The notes beneath the pieces were generated by a model. The model was not told where the DNA came from, ran no database searches, and saw nothing but the letters and a program-made list of their open reading frames with translations. Below, in pieces: positions 27,398-35,041 of a stretch of 64,000 nt of DNA (position 1 is the stretch's first letter; each line of letters starts with the position of its first letter). The stretch spans positions 124,001 to 188,000 of the forward strand of contig NZ_JALDUR010000004.1 in assembly GCF_023109675.1 (NCBI RefSeq). The letters are read 5' to 3'. Origin of the DNA: Streptococcus parasanguinis. Lineage in GTDB: Bacteria; Bacillota; Bacilli; Lactobacillales; Streptococcaceae. The position numbers and the translations under genes are program-made.

Positions 27398-27589
27398 TTA
27401 GTATAGACTAATAGTTCCGTTTTGATTAAATGGGACTCTATAATAAGTTTTGCCTCCAAAACTACCTCCAAAACTAAAACCAGCTCCTAACAACTCTGCT
27501 TTAATTTGACCTGAAGCACTACTATTTACAGCTTAAGAATTGATAATTATAGTTTGCACATTGGAATCATCCACTTTCTTATATAAATA
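27398..27589 (-). pseudogene. Degenerate secreted-peptide-like gene
   Basis: One frame reads LYKKVDDSNVQTIIINS, a TAA stop (27533-27535), then AVNSSASGQIKAELLGAGFS, FGGSFGGKTYYRVPFN and a C-terminus ending GTISLY. The glycine/serine-rich beta-like C-terminus is coherent, and an E-to-stop change (GAA to TAA) would explain the break. There is no recognisable start. The original gene product and family are unknown; a secreted or antimicrobial protein is a guess. Confidence 0.4.
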
Positions 27590-27654
27590 TTAATTAGTTA
27601 CGGTAATTTTTTATTCTAAAAATGTTATCTTTAGTAACAACTTTTTCTTATTTT

Positions 27655-27709
27655 ATTATACTTTAATTTGAATGAAATTTCATTTTTTTATATGTGAAAG
27701 TAGTTTCAG
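27655..27709 (-). promoter_or_regulatory. Promoter with a conserved 26-bp upstream box, copy 2
   Basis: On the minus strand: CTGAAACTACTTTCA followed by CATATAAAAAA (27684-27709), 23 bp, then TATAAT (27655-27660). A weak -35 (ATGAAA) lies 17 bp from the -10. It matches copy 1 at 25 of 26 box positions and in spacing, while the 23-bp interval is unrelated. That indicates selection on the box and its distance. Confidence 0.6.
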
Positions 27710-27790
27710 TTTTCTTATCTCATTTACTTTTAATTTCTTGAATAAGTTAGTAGGTGTTTCTTTCTTTTATGCAGGTTGGTTAAAATAGCT

Positions 27791-28096
27791 TCATCTGTTT
27801 TTTATACGTTTTTCAGAAATTGTATAAATTTCGTTATCACTTCTCTTACCAATAGCAATGACTTCAATAATTTCAATCGCATTGACAGTTTCATGAAAAA
27901 CAATTCTCAGGCCCAATTTTTTGTGTTTTAACTTCCTGTAACCTGCTAAATTACCGTGAAGAGCCTCTCCGGCAAGCATCCCTTGATTTTCTAACTTGAT
28001 AAGTGACTTTTTAACATGAAGACGTTGACTATTATCTAATTTATAAAAATCATCTTGCGCTTCAGGTATCAATTCAACTTTATAACTCAATCCCAA
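27791..28096 (-). CDS. RelE/ParE-family toxin
   Basis: A 101-aa protein with the RelE/ParE fold signature: N-terminal YKVELIPEAQDDFYKLDNSQ, an helical KSLIKLENQG, AGYRKLKHKKLGLRIVF in the central beta-sheet and EVIAIGKRSDNEIY at the C-terminus. Family members are ribosome-dependent mRNA interferases or gyrase poisons; which one applies cannot be told. The frame overlaps the antitoxin by 10 bases and starts with TTG at 28096, so translation is coupled. It lies beside the degraded peptide genes in the island. Confidence 0.85.
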   Translation of the reverse strand: MGLSYKVELIPEAQDDFYKLDNSQRLHVKKSLIKLENQGMLAGEALHGNLAGYRKLKHKKLGLRIVFHETVNAIEIIEVIAIGKRSDNEIYTISEKRIKNR

Positions 28097-28335
28097 CCGT
28101 CCTCTACATTTTCCATACCTTCACGCCAATTTGAACCAAGAAATTCATCGACAGTTAAATTTTTTCGTGCTTCAAGTTCAAATGGAATTTTACGATCACG
28201 TCTGATTTTATTGAAATATAAATTAATTGCTGTAGTATAGTCAAGCCCAATCTCCTTCAAGACCTCACCAACTTCCTGTTTTAATTCAGAGTCAATACTT
28301 AGATTCAATCTTGCTTTTGTAGTTGTAATTGCCAT
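28087..28335 (-). CDS. RelB/DinJ-family antitoxin
   Basis: An 82-aa protein with an N-terminal ribbon-helix-helix DNA-binding domain (ARLNLSIDSELKQEVGEVLK, residues 8-27) and an acidic C-terminus (GSNWREGMENVEDGWD) that would wrap the toxin. IGLDYTTAINLYFNKI is typical for RelB/DinJ. It is upstream of and overlaps the toxin. The AGGTGA site precedes the ATG. The promoter carries a 25-bp palindrome (28351-28375), consistent with autorepression by the complex. Confidence 0.88.
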   Translation of the reverse strand: MAITTTKARLNLSIDSELKQEVGEVLKEIGLDYTTAINLYFNKIRRDRKIPFELEARKNLTVDEFLGSNWREGMENVEDGWD

Positions 28336-28350
28336 TTAAATCACCTCATC

Positions 28351-28375
28351 TTTTTGTGTATATTATACACAAAAA
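28351..28375. promoter_or_regulatory. Palindromic operator overlapping the -10 of the toxin-antitoxin operon
   Basis: TTTTTGTGTATA-T-TATACACAAAAA: perfect 12-bp arms around one base. On the minus strand it contains TGTGTATAAT, an extended -10, so a bound RelB-type repressor would cover the promoter. It sits 16 bp upstream of the antitoxin start. Confidence 0.8.
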
Positions 28376-28736
28376 AACAGATTTTTTCAAACTATTTTTT
28401 CTCATTGAGAATTTTTTTGTATAAATTATAAAAAATTAATGTTGAAATAATTATTTTGGAACATTTTAAAATGAAATGATTAAGATATTTCATCAGAAAC
28501 ACCAACAGCCCCAACCGTTGGGGCTGTTTTTTTGCTTATTGTTCCACTTTCTGAAAAAGATATGTTTTTCGGAAACATATAATTATAAACTTTATAAACT
28601 TATATGTTCATAAAATTGAAGTTTATTTGTACCAAGTTGTATTTCAAATCACTTTTATTCGAAAAATATCTTTAATAAGAATCCCTCTATTTCAAGCATC
28701 TATCGCTATTTTCTTCTACACTAAAATGAAGGATTT
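28376..28736. other. Gap with an orphan terminator
   Basis: AT-rich sequence with no gene. It contains a very strong rho-independent terminator, CAGCCCCAA-CCG-TTGGGGCTG followed by seven T (28506-28533), pointing in the plus direction although no plus-strand gene lies upstream. It is probably left over from a lost gene. Confidence 0.6.
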
Positions 28737-28796
28737 CATGCAGGGGGCATCAAAGACAACAGGAAAAGCCTTGAAATCAAGGCGTTTTTGTTTGTC
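28737..28796 (+). repeat. Right copy of the ~60-bp direct repeat bracketing the island
   Basis: It begins CATGCAGGGGGCATC, includes AACAGGAAAAGCCTTG and a terminator-like GCCTTG-AAAT-CAAGGC followed by GTTTTTG, and ends TTTGTC. It aligns with 15536-15597 over its full length with about 80% identity and one-base gaps. The 66-codon frame over it (28627-28827) is considered non-coding. Confidence 0.7.
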
Positions 28797-28867
28797 TATA
28801 GCATATCTCTTTTTTTGTATATATTAACAATTAATAATTAATAATTGAGAAACAAATCCGATTCCTT

Positions 28868-28971
28868 CATACTCTACCAAACACCATCCCCCTATTATCC
28901 CCCCACTTATGGTATGATGGTAGAGTATGTTTAGGTGCCGAGCTACTCGAGCACCTCCTTGTTAAAAGGAG
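28868..28971 (+). promoter_or_regulatory. Structured promoter/leader of the HrtBA-like operon
   Basis: Three features are seen. First, a 12-bp perfect inverted repeat, CATACTCTACCA (28868-28879) and TGGTAGAGTATG (28918-28929), flanks an extended -10 (TGGTATGAT, 28910-28918) and would suit a dimeric repressor. Second, a hairpin GGTGC-CGAGCTACTCGA-GCACC (28934-28955). Third, CTCCTT (28955-28960), which can pair with the Shine-Dalgarno AAGGAG (28966-28971) just before the start, so translation may be controlled. Confidence 0.6.
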
Positions 28972-28977
28972 ACGATT

Positions 28978-30081
28978 ATGAAAATCGCATGGAATGAAAT
29001 TAAATACCAACCCAAGAAGTTTATCCTGATTGAACTCCTCATTATCATCCTCATGTTTATGGTGGTGTTTTTGTCCGGTCTGACAAATGGACTGGGGCGT
29101 TCGGTATCGGCACAAATCGATAACTATGGGGCCCTGCACTATATCCTTTCGACGGATTCAGAAGGGATTATCCCCTTTTCAACCATTACGGCGAAAGATT
29201 TAAATGAGGTCAAAAAGATAGAGGGGATGGACTATTCTGGCTTGTCCATCCAACGGGCAACCGTCTCAAAAACAGAGGATTCCAACACTCTGGATATCAC
29301 CTACTTCGCGACCGATCACAACGAAGAAGAGATCCTTAATCCAATTATGGAGGATACCGACCTCAAGATCTCCGACTTAAAGAAAAACGAGGTCATTCTG
29401 GACAGTTCTTTCAAAGAAGATGAAGGGATCCAAGTCGGCGACCAAGTGATCGACAAAACTTCTAAGCAAAAACTCAAGGTCGTGGCCTTTGCGAAAAATG
29501 CAAAATACGGCTATAGCGAGATTGGCTTTATCAGCTCGGATACCTACACAGGCATGCGGCAAAAAACAGATCCAAGCTATCAATGGCGAGCCCAAACCCT
29601 TGTGACCAAGAAAAGCATCACTTCTAGTGATCTAGCCAGCAACTTAATGGTGACGGATAAGAAGCAAGTGATCGATAAAATTCCTGGCTACAAGGCTCAA
29701 AATCTGACGCTACGGATGATTACGTGGGTTCTCTTGCTTGCTTCTTCTGCTATCCTTGGGGTCTTCTTCTATATCCTGACCCTGCAGAAGTTGAAACAGT
29801 TCGGCGTCTTGAAGGCCATTGGCATGTCCATGAGCCAGATTACCTATGTCCAACTATCCCAGCTCACCATCATCTCCCTCATAGGAGTGCTGCTGGGGCT
29901 TGGCTTGGCAACTATGATGGCGCCATTTTTACCTAATAGTGTCCCTTCCTTTATGACCCTGAAAGACAACCTCAACATCTCGGTTAGCTTTATCCTGACC
30001 TCTATTTTGTGTGGTGCCTTGTCCCTTGTCAAAATCAAAAAAGTAGATCCAATCGAAGTCATTGGTGGAAATGGAGAATAA
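28978..30081 (+). CDS. ABC transporter permease, MacB/HrtB-like (FtsX family)
   Basis: A 367-aa integral membrane protein: N-terminal helix (FILIELLIIILMFMVVFLSG, residues 15-34), a large extracellular MacB-type domain and three C-terminal helices (VLLLASSAILGVFFYILTL; LTIISLIGVLLGLGLATMM; SVSFILTSILCGALSLVKI). This topology is that of FtsX/MacB-type permeases. The N-terminal region resembles HrtB/DevC permeases, which export haem or similar hydrophobic compounds, but the substrate is unknown. It is cotranscribed with the ATPase downstream and has an unusual structured leader. Confidence 0.88.
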   Translation: MKIAWNEIKYQPKKFILIELLIIILMFMVVFLSGLTNGLGRSVSAQIDNYGALHYILSTDSEGIIPFSTITAKDLNEVKKIEGMDYSGLSIQRATVSKTEDSNTLDITYFATDHNEEEILNPIMEDTDLKISDLKKNEVILDSSFKEDEGIQVGDQVIDKTSKQKLKVVAFAKNAKYGYSEIGFISSDTYTGMRQKTDPSYQWRAQTLVTKKSITSSDLASNLMVTDKKQVIDKIPGYKAQNLTLRMITWVLLLASSAILGVFFYILTLQKLKQFGVLKAIGMSMSQITYVQLSQLTIISLIGVLLGLGLATMMAPFLPNSVPSFMTLKDNLNISVSFILTSILCGALSLVKIKKVDPIEVIGGNGE

Positions 30082-30082
30082 G

Positions 30083-30772
30083 ATGGCCATTATCGCATTA
30101 GAAAATATCAGAAAATCCTACGCCGATGGCAGCCAGATGCACCATGTCCTCAACCAGCTGAATTTAAGCGTAGAACCCAACGAATTTGTCGCCATCTTGG
30201 GCCCTTCAGGATCAGGCAAATCCACTCTCTTAGCTATCGCTGGCTTACTCTTATCAGCGGATGAGGGGCGGATTTCTATCGCTGGCCAAGATTTAACTAA
30301 CCTCAACCAAGGCCAGTGGACGCAAAAACGGCTGGAATTGCTCGGCTTCATCTTTCAAGATCACCAGCTCCTCTCCTATATGAAAATCGGTGACCAGTTA
30401 GAACTGGTGGCCAAATTGAAGGGGGAAAAGGACAAGAAGAAACGCCAAGAGGAAGTCAAAGCCTTGCTGGCAGATCTGGGCATCGAAGCTTGCTACCACC
30501 AATACCCGAATCAGATGTCTGGTGGGCAAAAACAACGGGCAGCCATCGCTCGGGCCTTTATCGGAAATCCGCAGGTCATTTTAGCTGATGAGCCAACCGC
30601 TAGCCTAGACCCAGATCGAGGTCAAGAAATCGCCCAATTGATCCGGAAAGAAGTCAAATCCAAAAACAAGAGCGCCATCATGGTGACCCATGACCGCTCC
30701 ATCCTGACCTATGTAGATACTATTTATGAATTAAAACATGGCCAATTGCTAAAGGTAGAAAAGGTTGATTAA
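30083..30772 (+). CDS. ABC transporter ATP-binding protein, HrtA/MacB-like
   Basis: A ~229-aa ABC ATPase: Walker A GPSGSGKST near residue 37, Q-loop FIFQDHQLL, signature MSGGQKQRAAIARAF, Walker B VILADEPTASLD and H-loop MVTHDRS. It partners the permease one base upstream to make a MacB-type exporter. Start: ATG at 30083 with GGAG 6 bases upstream. The longer frame from GTG 30062 lies within the permease gene. No two-component system or TetR gene is adjacent, so control is likely through the leader. Confidence 0.9.
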   Translation: MAIIALENIRKSYADGSQMHHVLNQLNLSVEPNEFVAILGPSGSGKSTLLAIAGLLLSADEGRISIAGQDLTNLNQGQWTQKRLELLGFIFQDHQLLSYMKIGDQLELVAKLKGEKDKKKRQEEVKALLADLGIEACYHQYPNQMSGGQKQRAAIARAFIGNPQVILADEPTASLDPDRGQEIAQLIRKEVKSKNKSAIMVTHDRSILTYVDTIYELKHGQLLKVEKVD

Positions 30773-30780
30773 ATACAAGA

Positions 30781-30953
30781 GAGTGGGACAGAAATCGGTA
30801 ATTCGTTAGAATTCGATTTCGTCGTCCTACCTCCGCACAGTTGAGTAGGGCTGTAAAAGCTGATGAAATCAGCGTAGTAGAGCCCACTCAACCACTGCGT
30901 CTTGCTCAACAAACCAAAAATAATTGAGAGGCTAGGACTTTTGTCCCAGCCTC
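30781..30953 (-). repeat. 173-bp structured repeat, copy 1
   Basis: On the minus strand it begins GAGGCTGGGACAAAAGTCCT... right after the stop of the vncS-like gene and ends ...TGTCCCACTC. Internal stems: GGCTGGGAC-AAAA-GTCC(T)AGCC, GTTGAGTGGGCTCT...AGGGCTACTCAAC with GCTGAT/ATCAGC inside, and GAAATCG/CGATTTC. It is nearly identical to 46531-46703 and 55163-55335. The first stem plus T-rich end could act as a terminator. Function of the rest is unknown. Confidence 0.85.
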
Positions 30954-30956
30954 TTT

Positions 30957-32282
30957 TTATTCTTGTGGCTCCTTGGGCAGTTCCATACGGAAGCGCAAGC
31001 CCATAGCCGTTTTATCAAATTGGTAGGCCAGCTCTTCATGGTCTAGCAAGTGTTGGACCACAAAGAGCCCCAAGCCGCCTTCCTTCTTCTGACGGCTAGC
31101 GGTCATTGGCATTTCAGCGGTCTCTACCATTTCCTGGCTGGTATTTTCAATCGCCAAGTGCGTCCCTTCCTCTTCGAGACGGAGCTGGATCTCTCCACCG
31201 GCATCCGAATGTTTGACGGCATTACTGATAACATTTGAGAGAACCAATTTTAGAATCGCTGGGTCCATATAGACGGCTTTGTCAGGGATTTGATTGTCAA
31301 TCATGAGCGAGCGAGATTGAGCCAAGACCTTGTACTGGTCGAGGATCTGCTCTACGACCTGATCCAACTGGATCCATTCCTTGTCTCCGGCCAATTCTTG
31401 GACAGAGGACAGGGACAGGATTTCTAGGACGATCTGGTTCATCTCATCGACGATATCGAGGGAGACCGACAGATAGCGGTCCCGGTCCTTGTAGCGGCCG
31501 ATCTTATCCCGCATATTTTCTAGGATAATCTTCAAGCTGGCCAGAGGCGTCTTGAGCTCATGCGAGGCTCCCCGTAGGAATTCGACCTTCATCTGCTCCA
31601 ACTTCAGATTTTCCTGTTTCTGCTGCTCTAGATTGTCGATCACTTCTAGGAGATGGTGATAGAGGTCGTTGATCTGTTGCTTGAGTACGCCGATCTCATC
31701 CTGCGAGTGAATGGGAAGACTAGCTGTCCGATCCAAACGCTTCATCCGCTTGGTCATCTGCTTGATCTCAAGGATTGGAGCAGAAATCAGGCGGGCATAG
31801 AGATAGGAAGCGATCAGCGACAGGACAAAGGAAGCAAGGAGACTATAGGGAAGGAAGCCCAGACTGATGTCCCGCGCTTCCTTTTGGGAATCGACAGTTG
31901 CTAAGAATTGCAAGGTCAAGTCCTTCCCCTCTTTGGTCTGAATCTTTCGCTCTTCAATGACCAGCGAATTATTCTGGCTATCAGGGTTCAGGAGCAAGTC
32001 ATCCTTAACCTCTAGGGCATTTTGTTTTTCCTTGCCCTTGATCGAGACCTTGATATCGTTGGTCTTGGAATAAAGGTCGATGACGGACTCAATGGTCCCT
32101 TCTTCCTGGCCTTGGAAACTCTTGGCCAGGGCCTGGGATTTCTTCAAAATCGTCTGGCGCTGAGACTCGATATAGGTCGAGGGGAAAATAAAGTAAACCG
32201 AAGCATGTAGAAGGATGACTAAGCCACTAAAAAGGGCAAAGGTGATCAGAAAGATCTTTGCAAAGATACTTCGTTTGGTCAT
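30957..32282 (-). CDS. vncS: VncS-like sensor histidine kinase
   Basis: A 441-aa membrane sensor: helix 1 at about 10-31 (FLITFALFSGLVILLHASVY), extracellular sensor, helix 2 near 145-165, a HAMP domain, and a kinase core with the phosphorylated His near residue 241 in SHELKTPLASLK. ATP-binding motifs NVISNAVKHSD and GGLGLFVVQHLL follow. Size and five-gene order match S. pneumoniae VncS. Its ATG overlaps the end of the vncR-like gene by 4 bases. The 173-bp repeat begins immediately after its stop. The signal sensed is unknown. Confidence 0.87.
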   Translation of the reverse strand: MTKRSIFAKIFLITFALFSGLVILLHASVYFIFPSTYIESQRQTILKKSQALAKSFQGQEEGTIESVIDLYSKTNDIKVSIKGKEKQNALEVKDDLLLNPDSQNNSLVIEERKIQTKEGKDLTLQFLATVDSQKEARDISLGFLPYSLLASFVLSLIASYLYARLISAPILEIKQMTKRMKRLDRTASLPIHSQDEIGVLKQQINDLYHHLLEVIDNLEQQKQENLKLEQMKVEFLRGASHELKTPLASLKIILENMRDKIGRYKDRDRYLSVSLDIVDEMNQIVLEILSLSSVQELAGDKEWIQLDQVVEQILDQYKVLAQSRSLMIDNQIPDKAVYMDPAILKLVLSNVISNAVKHSDAGGEIQLRLEEEGTHLAIENTSQEMVETAEMPMTASRQKKEGGLGLFVVQHLLDHEELAYQFDKTAMGLRFRMELPKEPQE

Positions 32283-32932
32283 GGTCTCTCCAATTTATAG
32301 CCGACATTGCGTACCGTTACGATACAGTCCAGCTCTAGTTTTTTTCGTAGTTCCTTGATATAGACATCGATCACCCGGTCAAAAGGAATCTCCTCCGTCT
32401 CCTTCCAGACGGCATCGAGGATCTGAGAGCGAGTCCGGGCCTTACCCTCATGCTGGAGCAAGTATTCCAAGATTTCCAACTCCTTGGCATTCATGGAGAT
32501 GGCTTGCCCAGCTAAACTGGCTGTGTAGCTCTCAAAATCCACTCGTGCCTCTCCATAGGTGAAGACCCGGGAAGGCTGAAGCTTTTTAAAAATAGCTTCG
32601 ATACGGACCTTCAAGAGGGACAAGGAGAAGGGTTTTTCCAGGTAGCCATCTGCCAACTCTCCAAAGGCTGTCAACTTATAGTCCTCATCATGGAAGGCCG
32701 TCAGCATGAGGACAGGGACTGAGCTGGTCTTCCGGATGGTCTTGAGGACTTCCAAGCCATTGAGGATCGGGAGCTGGATATCCAGCAAGACCAGATCCGG
32801 CGCTTCTCTGTGAAAGAGGTCCAGGGCCTCCTGCCCATCGCCTGCTTCAAAGACCTCATAGCCACATTCCATGAGATAGTCGCTCATCCCTTCGCGAATC
32901 AGGACTTCATCTTCTACGATTAGTATCTTCAT
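32279..32932 (-). CDS. vncR: VncR-like OmpR-family response regulator
   Basis: A 217-aa response regulator: receiver domain with acidic pocket (VEDEVLIREG) and phospho-acceptor Asp near residue 52 (LVLLDIQLPILNG), Lys in YLEKPFS near 100, and a C-terminal winged helix (EILEYLLQHEGKARTRSQIL, VDVYIKELRKKLEL). It lies 72 bp after the vex3-like gene. Its natural target is probably the operon promoter with TTTCA half-sites upstream of the vex1-like gene. Confidence 0.88.
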   Translation of the reverse strand: MKILIVEDEVLIREGMSDYLMECGYEVFEAGDGQEALDLFHREAPDLVLLDIQLPILNGLEVLKTIRKTSSVPVLMLTAFHDEDYKLTAFGELADGYLEKPFSLSLLKVRIEAIFKKLQPSRVFTYGEARVDFESYTASLAGQAISMNAKELEILEYLLQHEGKARTRSQILDAVWKETEEIPFDRVIDVYIKELRKKLELDCIVTVRNVGYKLERP

Positions 32933-33004
32933 ACACTTTCCTTTTATCTAAGAAACTTCTTCTACCTCCTATTATACCCTATTTCTATTTTAGGAAACAA
33001 TCTC

Positions 33005-34381
33005 TTATTCGACATCCACCAAGAGATCTTTTGGTTTCTTATGCAAGAGCCATTGAGAAGAAAGGATGGATACGAGAATCAAGAGGAGGCCACCGACCAA
33101 CACAATCACCAACAATTGGCTCGGTTGGATGTCCATATGGAGGTCTGTCAGGGTCTTACTGAAGCTTTCTGCCTCAGCTCCACCACCAAGGTTGGCTGCA
33201 GAGGATTCTTGAGCCATTTGTTTGGCAATGCCACTGGTTACGTTCTTGAGTACCGTATCTCCGACTGTTTTGGCAAGAAGTCCTGCAACTCCATAGGAGA
33301 GGAGGAAGGCTGGGATGGAAATCATGACCAATTCTGCCACGAATTGCCCTGCAATCTGCACCTTGGAGAGTCCCAGAGCTAGCAAGATACCCACTTCTCT
33401 GCGACGGGCATTGAGCCACAAGACGAGGAGAAGGGTGAGAAGCAAGCTAGCAAAGACGAGGCTACCGATAAACAAGTAGTCCGCCACTTGGAACATGCTG
33501 CTGATCGATTTTTGCAAGGCCGGGTAGTTGGAAGAGCTCTTAACCAAGTCATAGAGGTTCCAGTCAATGTCAAGTGCTTTGATTTTTTCGATCAATTGAT
33601 CGAGGTCCTGATCCCCTTTGGCAAAGAAGGTCGCATCCTCATAGGTAGCTGTTTGAACAGTATTGCCGTAGAGTTTGGCAGCTGTATCCAGGTCAGAGAT
33701 GAGGGTATCTTCATACAATTCTTGGGCGTAAGTTAGAGGAGCTTGGTTCTTCCCTGAGAACAGACCCTTAATGGTCACTTCGACAGTTTCATTAGCCCCT
33801 TTTTCATTGTCAGCATCGTAGAGATTGGACTTGAGACGCACCTTATCGCCCACCTTAAGACCATTCTTTTTCGCCAAATCTTCATGCATGAGGATTTGGT
33901 TTTTATCCTTGTCTGTCAGATGCTCCCCTTGGACCAGCTTGTAGGCTCCAGAGACAAATTTATCTTCTTTTGAAGAGTCATTGACCCCCGTCACCATCAA
34001 GGTATTCTTGAAGTATTTTGCCCGCTCTGGAGATTGATTTTGCAGGGTTTCTTCGGTCTCAATGATCTCGTGGTCTAGGATATCTGCAATAGCATTGATC
34101 CGCCTGATGGAGGAGGTGATCCCCTCTACCTGGCTGATTTTTTCGATATCCTCTCCTCTGAGATTCCCAGCTCCCCGAGGGGTTCCTGGATTAGTCCTGC
34201 GGTTGATCTGCATGGAGAAGCTATTGGTAATGGATCCCAGGCTTTCCGATGAAGCTTTTTGGGTCGCTCCCTTCATGGAGAGTCCGATCAAGCTCAAGGT
34301 CCCCATGAGGAGAATGATGGCAAAGAGCAAGAGGGACTTGGGCCATTTCCGTGTGATATAAGCAAAAGCATTGCGCAACAT
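33005..34381 (-). CDS. vex3: Vex3-like ABC transporter permease
   Basis: A 458-aa FtsX-type permease: N-terminal helix (LLLFAIILLMGTLSLIGLSM), long extracellular region, and three C-terminal helices (YLFIGSLVFASLLLTLLLVL; MISIPAFLLSYGVAGLLAK; LLVIVLVGGLLLILVSILSS). Its length matches pneumococcal Vex3. With the vex1- and vex2-like genes it would form an exporter, the substrate unknown in this organism. AAGGAGG precedes the ATG. It starts 12 bp after the ATPase gene. Confidence 0.85.
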   Translation of the reverse strand: MLRNAFAYITRKWPKSLLLFAIILLMGTLSLIGLSMKGATQKASSESLGSITNSFSMQINRRTNPGTPRGAGNLRGEDIEKISQVEGITSSIRRINAIADILDHEIIETEETLQNQSPERAKYFKNTLMVTGVNDSSKEDKFVSGAYKLVQGEHLTDKDKNQILMHEDLAKKNGLKVGDKVRLKSNLYDADNEKGANETVEVTIKGLFSGKNQAPLTYAQELYEDTLISDLDTAAKLYGNTVQTATYEDATFFAKGDQDLDQLIEKIKALDIDWNLYDLVKSSSNYPALQKSISSMFQVADYLFIGSLVFASLLLTLLLVLWLNARRREVGILLALGLSKVQIAGQFVAELVMISIPAFLLSYGVAGLLAKTVGDTVLKNVTSGIAKQMAQESSAANLGGGAEAESFSKTLTDLHMDIQPSQLLVIVLVGGLLLILVSILSSQWLLHKKPKDLLVDVE

Positions 34382-34393
34382 AACATTCCCTCC

Positions 34394-35026
34394 TTACTTA
34401 CTCTTCTCAACGAGGCTACGGCGACTCAATTCCAAGACCACATCGGAGGCCTCTGCCACTTCCTTACTGTGGGTGACGACGATGACACATTTTTGGCGTT
34501 CCTTGGCCAGTTTCTTTAAAATGGCAATGATGTCACCAGCTGTCTGTTCATCTAAGTTTCCTGTCGGCTCATCTGCTAAGATGACAGGTGCTTCTGAAAC
34601 GAGCGCACGCGCAATAGCCACCCGTTGTTGCTGCCCGCCGGATAGTTGCAGGACATTGCGTTTGATTTGCGTTTCGTCCAGCCCCAATTCCAAGAGAATG
34701 TCTTTCCCAGCTTGTTTGTTGACCAGGCGGACATTTTCCAGTGGCGTCAAATAATCAATCAAATTATAATTCTGAAAGACCAGGGAGACATGATGCTTGC
34801 GGTGGTAGCTAGACCCTTTGGTCTGGATGTCCTCCCCATCAAAGAGAACCTGCCCCTTCTTGGGATTGTCCAGACCAGCCAGGAGGGAGAGGAGGGTCGA
34901 TTTCCCTGCTCCAGACTGACCGATAATGCTGTAAAATGTCCCATTTTTGAACTGATAGTTCACGTCTGAGAAGATCTCTTCTTGGTAACTTTGGTAGCTA
35001 TAAGATACATGTTTGAGTTCTAACAT
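34394..35026 (-). CDS. vex2: Vex2-like ABC transporter ATP-binding protein
   Basis: A 210-aa ABC ATPase: Walker A GQSGAGKST near residue 36, Q-loop LVFQNYNLI, signature LSGGQQQRVAIARAL, Walker B VILADEPTGNLD, H-loop VVTHSKEV. It sits between the two permease genes of the same unit, as vex2 does in S. pneumoniae. AAGGAG precedes the ATG. Sequence alone does not give the direction of transport or substrate. Confidence 0.88.
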   Translation of the reverse strand: MLELKHVSYSYQSYQEEIFSDVNYQFKNGTFYSIIGQSGAGKSTLLSLLAGLDNPKKGQVLFDGEDIQTKGSSYHRKHHVSLVFQNYNLIDYLTPLENVRLVNKQAGKDILLELGLDETQIKRNVLQLSGGQQQRVAIARALVSEAPVILADEPTGNLDEQTAGDIIAILKKLAKERQKCVIVVTHSKEVAEASDVVLELSRRSLVEKSK

Positions 35027-35041
35027 AGGTGTTATTTCTCC

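Noticed and set aside
28627-28827. 66-codon plus-strand frame over the right direct repeat
   Set aside because: The frame runs through a terminator-like hairpin shared with the left repeat, where no such frame exists.
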